Part shown: piece after piece, positions 44,002 to 52,071 of the stretch | How the letters are laid out: every line of letters begins with the position of its first letter | Numbering within the stretch: position 1 is the stretch's first letter | From: Halorhabdus tiamatea SARL4B | GTDB taxonomy: Archaea > Halobacteriota > Halobacteria > Halobacteriales > Haloarculaceae | NCBI RefSeq assembly: GCF_000470655.1 | Contig: NC_021913.1 | Coordinates: 1-64,000 of the forward strand | Direction of reading: 5' to 3' | DNA: 64,000 bases | The notes under the pieces: model-generated | What the model was told of the DNA's origin: nothing | The model's database searches: none | Seen by the model: the letters and a program-made list of their open reading frames with translations, nothing else | Position numbers and translations under genes: made by a program

Positions 44002-44041
44002 TTAACCAACAAATAGTCTCGATGTAGATTCTGTTGGTTAA
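44002..44041. repeat. TTAACCAACA inverted pair, copy 1
   Basis: TTAACCAACA (44002-44011) and TGTTGGTTAA (44032-44041) face each other 20 bases apart. The same design recurs three more times between 44.6 and 47.3 kb with 20-22 bases between arms, suggesting a dimeric binding site. Confidence 0.7.
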
Positions 44042-44087
44042 TCGTAATTCCGACAAAGGTGACCTACCACGTCCGTAGACGATGTGA

Positions 44088-44516
44088 AAGCTTCGGAACC
44101 GCTGGTTGTAAATCACTGTATCTTCTTATTACAGCACAGAGAGCCTATTTCAGGCATATTTTTGATTTGTATCCCACTCCACCGTTTCCGAAGCTTTTGA
44201 GGAGTGGAGGAACTCGAATAAGCACAAGACGAGGGCAGATGAATAGAGATCCCTCCAACCCACACACACCACCATTTCCTAAGCTTCATTGGAAAGAATA
44301 AGTCCAACCAAGACTACGGAAGGTGTATGAGTGGTGTATGATGTCTTGATCTCTTTTCTAGTCCCAATGCGGTTATAGTTAACATATCTAGTACTTAGTT
44401 TTTTCCAGATAGATCTTATTTAAAGAAATACCGGGTGCACCCCTCTCCACCGTTTCCGCTGCTCACCCACCCCTGTTTCCTAAGCTACCGAAGCCACACC
44501 ACTACTTCCTAAGCTT
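44088..44516. repeat. Six iteron-like CCACCGTTTCCGAAGCTT repeats
   Basis: Copies, some degenerate, are at 44088-44105 (inverted), 44179-44196, 44269-44286, 44447-44464, 44469-44487 and 44498-44516. The core is TTTCC-T/G-AAGCTT. They fill an otherwise gene-free 0.4 kb downstream of the first intact orc1. Regular short repeats next to initiator genes are usual for origins or partition sites; the binding protein is not known. Confidence 0.6.
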
Positions 44517-44655
44517 CCCACAGTCCAACTAATCGAAAATTTACAGGCGGAGCAAGCTGAGTGATTCGGTGCTTAGCCCGGGGCGATTCACGATCTCCAT
44601 CGAGAATTCCACCTGTGGCGTCGGTGGCTCATAGGCCATCCACGATCGGCTCTTA

Positions 44656-44696
44656 TTAACCAACAAAACAAGTGTCAGTTTAGGCTTGTTGGTTAA
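44656..44696. repeat. TTAACCAACA inverted pair, copy 2
   Basis: TTAACCAACA (44656-44665) and TGTTGGTTAA (44687-44696) face each other 21 bases apart, directly before the G-run repeat that ends at the orc1 stop. Confidence 0.7.
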
Positions 44697-44756
44697 CTGG
44701 ATATTCACCCGCTATCTTCTAAAAAGTACGAATCATAAACAACGATCAGCAACACA

Positions 44757-44805
44757 CCCCCCGATAGAGTGAAGAGAGTGACACGGGGGGAACTAGAGTG
44801 TAACC
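44757..44805 (+). repeat. G-run ORB-like repeat downstream of the first orc1
   Basis: The unit is a C-run, GATAGAGTGAAGAGAGTGAC, a G-run, then AACTAGAGTGTAA. The same order recurs at 46103-46150 on the other side of the gene. G-runs next to a conserved half site are typical of haloarchaeal origin recognition boxes. Confidence 0.65.
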
Positions 44806-44808
44806 AGC

Positions 44809-46068
44809 TTACGACCGGACAATGTCCACGATATCACCGACACGGCTGTCGTCTTCGAGGGTGTCAAGAATGGATTGTGGGTCAACATCACCAGCGAGTG
44901 AGTAGGTATTTGACATTCCCTGTCCCCGGCCGCGGCCATGACGATCTTTCGCCAAGATGTTCGAGTGAGCGAGGTCGTTGAGCTTCTCACGGAACGTATG
45001 CTGCTTCAATGTGTTTGTATCAATGTATCCACAGAGGTCAAGATACAACCGGTGAAGGTTGGTTGTCTCCCCGATTGAATCATTTAACTCAGCCGAAACG
45101 ACAGTCAGTAGCGCGATTTTGCGTTGTGTCGTTTCAGCACCGATTGTGTCGATCAGGGCTTCTTTCTCGATTTCTTCTTTCGCAGCGCGAACGTGACGCT
45201 CGGCAACAGTGCCGATACCTTCATCATCAGCAAGGTCGCAGGCGTAGGACAGTAACTCAATGGCTTGTCGAGCGTCGCCGGTTTCTTGAGCTGCCATCGA
45301 TGCAGCAAGTGGAATCGTCCCACCGTTGAGGACATCACTTTGGAGATGGGTGAAATCTTCGTGGCCATCTTCGAAGTAAGTATCACGAAGTGCCTGGACC
45401 GCACGGCGCGCAAGGATATTCTTGAGATGGTTAGAATTGTATGGGTTAAACGTAATCTCTCGCTGTCCGAGTGACGAGCGAACGTCAGCGTCGAGATTGT
45501 TCCGGAACTGCAAGTCGTTGGTAATACCGATGAGTCCGATTTTCACGGGATCTGGGTTCGCTCGCGAAAGTTCATACAGGACGTAATCGTCTTCGCCGAT
45601 AGCGTCGATCTCGTCGAGAATGATGATGACGGTCCCGCCAATAGTTTCGAGCTCGTCAAGCACCATCTCGAAAAGCTGTTTTCGCTGGTAGCCACTCGGT
45701 TCATCGACGCCCTGTCCCTTCCGGATCTCGCGAAGTTCCTTGACGAGTCGTGTGAGAACGTGATATGATTTGTCTGCTCCCTTGCACGGAATATGAACGA
45801 CTTCGAGTTGGTGATCGTTTTCGTCTGCCCACTCCTGGAGTTGATCAGCTTTCAACTGGACTCCTGCAGTCTTGCCTTGACCAGTCGGTCCATACACCAA
45901 GACGTCACGAGGCGAACCATCCATCGTCACAGGCCGCAGTGCCATATGTAATTTGTCGAGTTCGTCTTCCCGTTCGGGAAGTTCCGATGGCTTGTACTTC
46001 CCGACATCGGCCTCCAGAACGTCGACATCTTGGTAGATAGTATCCTCGTTCCCGAACCCTTGTGACAT
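44809..46068 (-). CDS. orc1: Orc1/Cdc6 origin-binding initiator, first intact copy
   Basis: A 419-residue initiator. The AAA+ core has Walker A GPTGQGKT (about 60), Walker B IIILDEIDAIG (about 150), sensor 1 IGITNDLQF and an arginine-containing VRSSLGQREI. The lid and winged-helix domain follow (about 280-419), with HTFREKLNDLAHSNILAKDR as recognition helix and wing. The protein binds origin boxes as ATP-bound monomers and loads MCM. G-run repeats lie on both sides of its gene, immediately after the stop and from 35 bases upstream of the start, so it probably recognises those and may regulate itself. It is divergent from the second orc1. Confidence 0.93.
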   Translation of the reverse strand: MSQGFGNEDTIYQDVDVLEADVGKYKPSELPEREDELDKLHMALRPVTMDGSPRDVLVYGPTGQGKTAGVQLKADQLQEWADENDHQLEVVHIPCKGADKSYHVLTRLVKELREIRKGQGVDEPSGYQRKQLFEMVLDELETIGGTVIIILDEIDAIGEDDYVLYELSRANPDPVKIGLIGITNDLQFRNNLDADVRSSLGQREITFNPYNSNHLKNILARRAVQALRDTYFEDGHEDFTHLQSDVLNGGTIPLAASMAAQETGDARQAIELLSYACDLADDEGIGTVAERHVRAAKEEIEKEALIDTIGAETTQRKIALLTVVSAELNDSIGETTNLHRLYLDLCGYIDTNTLKQHTFREKLNDLAHSNILAKDRHGRGRGQGMSNTYSLAGDVDPQSILDTLEDDSRVGDIVDIVRS

Positions 46069-46102
46069 CTTGGCTGGTGTAATGGTGTCATCACTAATAA
46101 AA

Positions 46103-46255
46103 CCCCCTAGTAGAGTGATGAGAGTGATACAGGGGGCGGAAGAGTGTAAGAGAGCACCGGGGGGACGGGGGGTATGAGAGTGTAAAATCTAACAATGGAA
46201 ATGGGGAATAGTTCGAAGTCAGCAGACCCCCACGGGGGGTATGAGAGTGTAAATA
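46103..46255 (+). repeat. G-run ORB-like cluster upstream of the first orc1
   Basis: Three repeats: 46103-46150 (a near match to the one at 44757), 46167-46187 (GGGGGGTATGAGAGTGTAAA) and 46233-46253 (the same). The shared core is a G-run followed by ATGAGAGTGTAA. They lie between orc1 and an AT-rich segment, the usual order in an archaeal origin. Confidence 0.7.
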
Positions 46256-46309
46256 GCCCACGAATACGCCAAACAAGTCTTGATAGTTCAGATCTACGGT
46301 TCAAGTGGA

Positions 46310-46500
46310 TTTTCCGTAGCCCTTTACGTATTTTATATATCTTTCGGTTGGTTCTAGTTAACTAGTACATAGTATGAAGGAAGAAACGGATTATAGAGCC
46401 CGTTATAGTTGAAGATCTACTAGAAGTAGATTTTGTTCTAATCTCACTATAGGATCTCGTAATCGTACCTTTATATGTAATTAACTCTTATTGTTTGGGT
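46310..46500. other. AT-rich candidate duplex-unwinding element
   Basis: About 190 bases strikingly poor in G and C for this genome (ACGTATTTTATATATCTTTC, TTTATATGTAATTAACTC). They are bounded on the left by three G-run repeats and on the right by an inverted one, as expected for an unwinding site of an archaeal origin. Confidence 0.6.
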
Positions 46501-46519
46501 TGGATTAAACTTGGTTGGA

Positions 46520-46550
46520 GTTTACACTCTTCCGACCCCCGGCCCCCCGT
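46520..46550 (-). repeat. G-run ORB-like repeat, inverted
   Basis: GTTTACACTCTTCCGACCCC followed by C-runs is the reverse complement of the G-run/GAGTGTAA box. It faces the cluster at 46.1-46.25 kb across the AT-rich stretch, giving inverted boxes around the unwinding site. Confidence 0.6.
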
Positions 46551-46724
46551 CCGGGTCGGAGAACCGACTATCATCGCCGTCTATCACTCCGGGGATCTAC
46601 AGTAACCCAGATGGAACACCTCCCAGAGTGTGAATAGTGGGAATTAGTCCGCCCATGCCAAACAACGATTCCACACAACAACCGTCAACGAGATATTAAT
46701 ACGTTCCCTGTTCACTATTGTGTT

Positions 46725-46910
46725 ATGAGGAGAATTGGGCTCCGACAATTGTCAATCACACTCCTTGGGATTGCCATGATCACCATCGGGATGCTAGGAA
46801 TCGGCGGCCATCTCTCGGCAGGACCACTCCTCATTGGAGCGATTTTGATCGGCACATCCCTCATTTCGTTTCATCTCGGACAGCGATTTTCTCACGGCCG
46901 CCAAGCGTGA
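46725..46910 (+). CDS. Small two-helix membrane protein inside the origin region
   Basis: 61 residues: MRRIGLRQLSITLLGIAMIT, then a second hydrophobic helix GPLLIGAILIGTSLISFHLG, with basic ends. A TATA-like ATATTAATACG about 35 bases upstream supports expression. Its place between two origin halves is unusual. Whether it matters for replication is unknown. Confidence 0.55.
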   Translation: MRRIGLRQLSITLLGIAMITIGMLGIGGHLSAGPLLIGAILIGTSLISFHLGQRFSHGRQA

Positions 46911-47037
46911 AGCTTGGCGGCGTAGCGAGCGACATGTTGGTGTTAATTTGGAACACTCGTTGAGAGTGTTGACTTATCTGAAAGAACTCCCCTCTGGCAG
47001 CGTCGATAACTCGTTGGACATCAGTGGTTATCTTATA

Positions 47038-47078
47038 TTAACCAACATAATGAGTGAATCCGGACTAGAGTTGGTTAA
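47038..47078. repeat. TTAACCAACA inverted pair, copy 3
   Basis: TTAACCAACA (47038-47047) faces AGTTGGTTAA (to 47078). One arm has a single change from the consensus; the arm spacing is about 21 bases. Confidence 0.65.
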
Positions 47079-47289
47079 GATGGTTAGACAATTCGGCGTT
47101 CCACTCACTTTCACTATTTGTGCCTTCTTCAGGGGAACTGCGTCGCGCACGGTAGCACAGGGGATTTTTGAGTGACCTCGGCCTCTGGTGACCGGAGCTG
47201 GTGTGCTGAAACGATCGGGCGAAGTTTCGTCTTGAACCCGCTAAGACCCGAATTCAGGAGTTACCTCCATTTGCGGCCACTGACGATTA

Positions 47290-47331
47290 TTAACCAACAC
47301 AAAGCGTTTATCACGGGCAAATGTTGGTTAA
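47290..47331. repeat. TTAACCAACA inverted pair, copy 4
   Basis: TTAACCAACA (47290-47299) faces TGTTGGTTAA (47322-47331). This pair lies 60 bases before the first box of the second orc1 family. Confidence 0.7.
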
Positions 47332-47390
47332 ACTCGAAACCGTAAAACACGAGGACGGCACAGTACAGCGGTTCCAGGGCAAAATATGGG

Positions 47391-48059
47391 TACACCTCTC
47401 TATCGAAGTGTTCCAACAGAGAGTGCGGGACGATAAATTGGCAAGCCATATCCAAAATCAAGGAGAGATCAAGCAAAACTACCCCGAAAAAACAGACACA
47501 CCTCTATCGATGTGTTCAGACCAGGCTAATACAATGGCACAAGAAATGTTGAACAGACTGAAGCAGAGTGATCAAACGAGAATACGAGAGATATCAAGCA
47601 ATAGAAGAGCTGTAGATACAAGATAGCAAGATTATGAAGGGATATTCCGATTGGATACAAAGAATTGGAAATAGAAGACAAACAAACATATCGAACACAT
47701 CGATAGAGGTGTGTGTGAGTGTCTCTTCTAGTAAGCTAGAAGAAGAATGAAGAGAAGAATCCAACCTAGTCACATTCATACCTCACAGAAATCAGGTGCA
47801 GACTCTCTAACTAATTGATTCAACTAATAGAAGTCTCGCTATTACCTCTTTAGCTTTCGTTTCCTTGTTTTGAAGCACCCCACACCGGTAGCCACGAACA
47901 CTTCGATAGAGGGGTGTGTGTCTCACCCCCTTCTTTCTGAATCTCTTCCCGAAACATCTCGTTGTCCCCCTTCGGAAATCTACCGTAAAACTATCTTAGA
48001 CTGCTCTAATCCTAAGTATCATCAACTGAATCGCTAAATCACACATCGATACAGGTGGG
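47391..48059. repeat. ORB-like cluster of the second orc1
   Basis: Five boxes share ACACCTCTATCGATGTGTTC: 47391-47414 and 47495-47517 (forward), 47693-47717, 47896-47920 and 48039-48059 (reverse). Forward and reverse boxes face each other across an AT-rich tract (about 47560-47880), another candidate unwinding site. The last box overlaps the promoter of the second orc1, suggesting autoregulation. Confidence 0.75.
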
Positions 48060-48093
48060 AAGATTTTTAGTCCCTGCTTGTGTTGGCGCCCAC

Positions 48094-49554
48094 ATGGATA
48101 CTTACGAATCCGACGGTTCCAGCACTGATCAGGAATCATCGGAGACGGAGACCTCAACGCATGCGGACCTTTCAACGGAACCTCCTGACACGGACCCGAA
48201 CGCGGCATCTACCGATAGTTCGCCGTTTGGAGAGTCACTCAATACAAAACAAGTGTCGGGTTCGCAGTCGATCGAGGACATGCTTCTAGAGTTCGACGTA
48301 CAAGACGCGCTCATCCGTGATCGGTCACTCCTTGATCCGAACTATGTCGTTGATGAGGACCGCATCGTCGGTCGCGATGAACAACTCCAAAAAGTCACAA
48401 AGATGCTTCGCGTCGCGCTTGGGGACAATCGGCCCCCGAATCTCTTCCTCTACGGCCCTTCCGGGACTGGAAAGTCGCTCATCACGAAGGCTGTCTGCAA
48501 GAACATCAGTCGGCTCTGTAGTTCCCGGGATATCGAGTTCGGCACGATCGAAGTCAACTGCCAGGACCTCGATACGCTCGGCGTCGCAGTCTACGAACTC
48601 GCTCAACAAGCCGCGACTGAGGCCGGTGTTGACGTCGAAGTCCCAAAACACGGTGTGGCGACCAAGGAGAAATGGGACGAACTCTACCGCATCGTCAACG
48701 AAAACTTCGATTCCGTCGTCTTCGTCCTCGACGAACTGGACATGCTCGTCGGTCGCCGTGATAAGCAGGACCCTGCGTTTTCCCGACTGCTCTACCAACT
48801 GTCGCGGGCTGGAGCCGACGACGATATCACTGCGCACATCTCCGTGGTTGCCATCTCGAACGACACGAAGATGATGGAATCTGTTGGCAGTCGTGCGCTG
48901 AGCTCATTCACGCCCGAGGACGTTCACTTCGACGATTACGACGCGAACCAACTCCAAGCGATCCTTCGCCGCCGCCAAGACGCCTTCCACGACGGCGTCG
49001 TCGGGGAGGAAGTCATTCCACTGGCAGCGGCGTTCGCCGCCCAGACGCACGGTGACGCACGGAAAGGGATCGACTTGATGCGCGTCGCTGGTGAACTTGC
49101 CGAACGTGAAGGCGACGAGCGCGTTCGCGAACAACACGTTCGGGAAGCCCAGGACAAAGTCGAGAAGAACCGCGTCCTTGAGGTCGTTCGCGGCATCACC
49201 ACACAGAAGAAACTCTGCCTGTACGCGACGGCGGCTGTCGCTGTCGAGACGAATGACGGGACGGCCCGAAGTACGACTGGCTATCGGGTGTATCAGTACC
49301 TGACTGACTCGATCGAGGCGGACCAATATCAACAGGAGTCGTACGTGAACAAGATGAAGGAGTTGACGACGTATTCTCTCGTGGACTTCGAGCGACGGAG
49401 TCATGGCCCCAGCTCCGGGATGTTCCTTGAGTTCAAGTTCGGCGAACGGCCGGAAACCATCTTGGAGACTCTACGTGAGGACTCCCGTCTTGAGAGGGTC
49501 TCGGAGAGTGAGGTCACCTCGGTGGTACGAGCCCAGACGCGAAACGAAACTTGA
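48094..49554 (+). CDS. orc1: Orc1/Cdc6 origin-binding initiator, second intact copy
   Basis: A 486-residue initiator from ATG 48094. A 60-residue acidic disordered leader (TDQESSETETSTHADLSTEP) is followed by the AAA+ core: Walker A YGPSGTGKSL (about 128), Walker B VVFVLDELDML (about 220) and sensor 1 VAISNDTKMM. A lid and a winged helix end in RLERVSESEVTSVVR. The GTG at 48055 is rejected as start because it lies within an ORB-like box. Five boxes of one family lie upstream and one downstream (49590), so this protein very probably recognises them. It is only distantly similar to the first orc1, consistent with two separate origin specificities. Confidence 0.93.
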   Translation: MDTYESDGSSTDQESSETETSTHADLSTEPPDTDPNAASTDSSPFGESLNTKQVSGSQSIEDMLLEFDVQDALIRDRSLLDPNYVVDEDRIVGRDEQLQKVTKMLRVALGDNRPPNLFLYGPSGTGKSLITKAVCKNISRLCSSRDIEFGTIEVNCQDLDTLGVAVYELAQQAATEAGVDVEVPKHGVATKEKWDELYRIVNENFDSVVFVLDELDMLVGRRDKQDPAFSRLLYQLSRAGADDDITAHISVVAISNDTKMMESVGSRALSSFTPEDVHFDDYDANQLQAILRRRQDAFHDGVVGEEVIPLAAAFAAQTHGDARKGIDLMRVAGELAEREGDERVREQHVREAQDKVEKNRVLEVVRGITTQKKLCLYATAAVAVETNDGTARSTTGYRVYQYLTDSIEADQYQQESYVNKMKELTTYSLVDFERRSHGPSSGMFLEFKFGERPETILETLREDSRLERVSESEVTSVVRAQTRNET

Positions 49555-49589
49555 CTAGGCCTCAATTGCTTTCGATCGAGAACGCTGGG

Positions 49590-49610
49590 GACACCCCTCT
49601 ATCGATGTGT
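49590..49610 (+). repeat. ORB-like box downstream of the second orc1
   Basis: GACACCCCTCTATCGATGTG lies 35 bases after the orc1 stop and matches the five boxes upstream of the same gene. The gene is thus bracketed by its own boxes. Confidence 0.65.
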
Positions 49611-49715
49611 ATCTGAGAGGTGTTTGCATGGATTGCCGTCGTAGTCGGTTTCACCTCTAGTAATGTTCTGCCACCGTTCACTATCAGTTTGCTTGTTATA
49701 GACTGAACAGGCGCA

Positions 49716-49760
49716 ATACCACGGCCTTCAGGCCGTGGATACGCGCCGTCACGCAGTGAT
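49716..49760. repeat. Hairpin resembling an IS200/IS605 border
   Basis: CCACGGCC-TTCA-GGCCGTGG is a perfect 8-bp stem with a four-base loop, followed by ATACGCGCCGTC. Such hairpins mark ends of haloarchaeal IS200/IS605-type elements. No transposase is attached, so it is either a remnant or a terminator of orc1 transcription. Confidence 0.4.
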
Positions 49761-49830
49761 ACATTCCACCACCCCCGACAAGGCCGGATATTCCACCGTT
49801 TTCAACCCAAACGTTTACAATTGAATCGAG

Positions 49831-51435
49831 GTATGTGTTTAGCCCGAACTGATTTCGATGCTGTCTCATAGGAGGCGCATAAGTTGGGCTGTATGAACTG
49901 GCAGCAGAGGTTCGTGATGATCCTCAGGGATGGGCTCCGTCGTGGAGCCCATCCCGTTGCCTCTGCTGTCTGTACTGGAAGGTGGGATCTTTGAACAGAG
50001 ATAATCTCACCAAAGAGGAGTTGTTCTCCCGGTTTTTACAACTTGAACAACGAGTCGAAGAGGTTGAACAAGAGAACGCACAGCTTCGAGAGAAGTTACA
50101 AGAGAAAGACGAGCGGATCGAAGAACTCGAAACACGTCTTCGCAAATACGAGAATCCGCACACTCCACCCAGCAAGCGACGGTCGGGGACCGACGAGTCC
50201 CCGACCTCGCAAGATGACGAAGACGACGATCTCCGAACTGACGGTGGCACTCCCGGTCGGAAAGACGGTCACGATCCGGAGTGGCGTTCTACAGCTGATC
50301 CCGACGAAGAAATCGAAGTCACCTGTGACCGTTGTCCCGAGTGTGGCGACCACTTCGACGAGTCGGTGGGCGTCAGCCCCCGACTCGTCGAGGAGATCCC
50401 TGATCCGCAGCCCCCAGAGATCACCCGGTACAACCGCCACTACTACCAGTGCGATTCCTGTGGAACAGAGACAGTTGCGGCTCACCCCGACTGCCCCGAT
50501 GAGGGGCAGTTCGGGGTGAACGTCATCGCTCAATCAGCTCTGTCACGGTACGATCACCGCCTTCCTTACCGGAAGATCGCTGATCGCTTCGAGCAACTAC
50601 ACGGACTCGAACTCTCGGGTGCATCCGCGTGGCACGCGACCGAGCGCGCTGCACGCGCCGGTCGCTGTGAGTACGAGCAGATCCGTCAAGAGATTCTGGA
50701 TGCTGACGTGGTTCACATCGACGAGACAGGCATCAAACGCGACGGTGAACAGGCATGGATTTGGACGTTTCAGACCGTCCAACATACGTTGTACGCGGTC
50801 AGGGAGAGTCGTGGAAGTGATGTTCCCGCGGAAGTCCTCGGCGAGGACTTCGCGGGAACGGTGGTCTGTGACGGGTGGACGGCGTACCCAGCTTTCAGCA
50901 GCAACCTCCAGCGGTGCTGGGCGCACATTCTTCGAGAGGCTGAAGACGCCGCGGAAAAGCAGGCGGAAGGTGAACCGATCTACCAGGCTCTCAGACAGGT
51001 ATACGTCGCTCTCCAGGCCCGGCTGGAGAGCGACCCAAGTCCTCGTGAGAGAGCAAACCTCCAGCGTGTGGCGCGAAGAGAGCTTGAATCGCTGATTGAC
51101 CGGTCAGTACCCGACGGACCAGTGGCAACACTGCTCGGGAAGATCGAAGGAGGTCTCGACCACTGGCTCACCTTCGTCGGTGAGCCAGCGGTCTCTCCGA
51201 CAAACAATGCCGCAGAGAACGCGCTTCGGGAGCCAGTAGTTCTCCGGAAAATCATCGGAACGCTCCGTAATGAACGAGGAATGTTCGTTCACGAGACGGT
51301 CTTGTCCCTGCTGGCGACGTGGCGCCAGCAGGGACGCAATCCATACGAAGAGCTTCGTCGAGTCGTCAGCAACAATGAAATGATCTCACGGGCTCACGCT
51401 GTGCCGGCTGTCGAGACCTCGGGGTAAACACGTAC
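49831..51435 (+). mobile_element. IS66-family insertion sequence, copy A, without matching target duplication
   Basis: A 1605-bp element with ends GTATGTGTTTAGCCCGA and, inverted, GTACGTGTTTACCCCGA. The 8 bases outside are GAATCGAG on the left and GATTCGGC on the right, which do not match. Copy B (59.4 kb) is the same length and has a perfect duplication. The mismatch implies that DNA next to copy A was lost or rearranged after insertion. Confidence 0.85.
49982..51427 (+). CDS. IS66-family transposase (ISH10-like), copy A
   Basis: A 481-residue transposase. It begins with a leucine-zipper-like coiled coil (about 10-55: EELFSRFLQLEQRVEEVEQE). A zinc motif has CDRCPECGDHFDE (about 118) and CDSCGTET (about 155). 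The DDE residues are D in VVHIDETGIKRDG (about 245), D in VVCDGWTAYPAF (about 298) and E in NNAAENALREPVVLRK (about 425). No separate tnpA or tnpB accessory gene is present in the element, as usual for archaeal IS66 forms. It is identical in sequence to copy B. The GTG 49982 start could instead be TTG 49991. Confidence 0.9.
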   Translation: MGSLNRDNLTKEELFSRFLQLEQRVEEVEQENAQLREKLQEKDERIEELETRLRKYENPHTPPSKRRSGTDESPTSQDDEDDDLRTDGGTPGRKDGHDPEWRSTADPDEEIEVTCDRCPECGDHFDESVGVSPRLVEEIPDPQPPEITRYNRHYYQCDSCGTETVAAHPDCPDEGQFGVNVIAQSALSRYDHRLPYRKIADRFEQLHGLELSGASAWHATERAARAGRCEYEQIRQEILDADVVHIDETGIKRDGEQAWIWTFQTVQHTLYAVRESRGSDVPAEVLGEDFAGTVVCDGWTAYPAFSSNLQRCWAHILREAEDAAEKQAEGEPIYQALRQVYVALQARLESDPSPRERANLQRVARRELESLIDRSVPDGPVATLLGKIEGGLDHWLTFVGEPAVSPTNNAAENALREPVVLRKIIGTLRNERGMFVHETVLSLLATWRQQGRNPYEELRRVVSNNEMISRAHAVPAVETSG

Positions 51436-52071
51436 GATTCGGCGACCACGTCGCTTCTGGGAGCGTCGATTAGCACAGTCATCGCGACCCTGTTCGGCTT
51501 GCCGCTGGCGTACTGGCTCGCACGCACCGACGGGGCTGTAACGAAGATAGTTCTCGCAGTCGTGATCCTCCCGTTGGTGCTCCCCCCGACGGTCGGCGGA
51601 ATCGTCTTGCTCACTGTCTTCGGCCCCAGCTCGCCGCTCGGTGAAGCCGCGATTGCTGCCGGGTTTCCACTCACACGGTCGCTCGCCGGGGTGGTACTGG
51701 CCCAGACATTCGTCGCGTCGCCGTTCGTGGTCGTCACCGCGAAAGCGGCATTCGAGAGCGTCGACCAGACGCTCGAATACGCCTCTCGCTCGCTCGGAAA
51801 GAGTCGATGGACGACCGCTCGCCATGTGACACTGCCCCTTGCTGGCCCGGGGATTCTCGCCGGCGTGACACTTGCCTTCGCACGAGCGATCGGTGAATTC
51901 GGTGCGACGATGATGCTGGCGTACTATCCCCGGACGATGCCGGTCCAGATCTGGGTCGCCTTTATCGAACTCGGCCTGGACAACGCCTACCCAGTAGCGA
52001 TATTACTGGTACTGATCGCCGCCACGGCACTGGTAGTTCTCAACACCGTCGCCTCGAACCCATGGGAATGA
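51436..52071 (+). pseudogene. 5'-truncated molybdate/tungstate ABC transporter permease
   Basis: The permease frame enters directly from the IS66 border and reads LLGASISTVIATLFGLPLAY, then the EAA-like loop AFESVDQTLEYASRSLGKSR (about residue 120) and SAR-like FARAIGEFGATMMLAYYP. It has about five membrane helices and belongs to the CysTW/ModB group, which imports oxyanions. The first membrane segment and N-terminus are missing, removed at the IS66 edge. It overlaps the start of the ATPase gene by ten bases, so the two were one operon. With no substrate-binding protein in view, transport is probably lost. Confidence 0.8.

Noticed and set aside
46948-47626. Open frames across the origin region (about 75 and 101 residues)
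   Set aside because: They run through the TTAACCAACA pairs and ORB-like boxes and have no recognisable domains; the sequence is better explained as binding sites.
44757-48059. CRISPR array in the repeat-rich region
   Set aside because: Repeats are of several kinds, unevenly spaced and in both orientations, with no uniform spacers and no cas genes.
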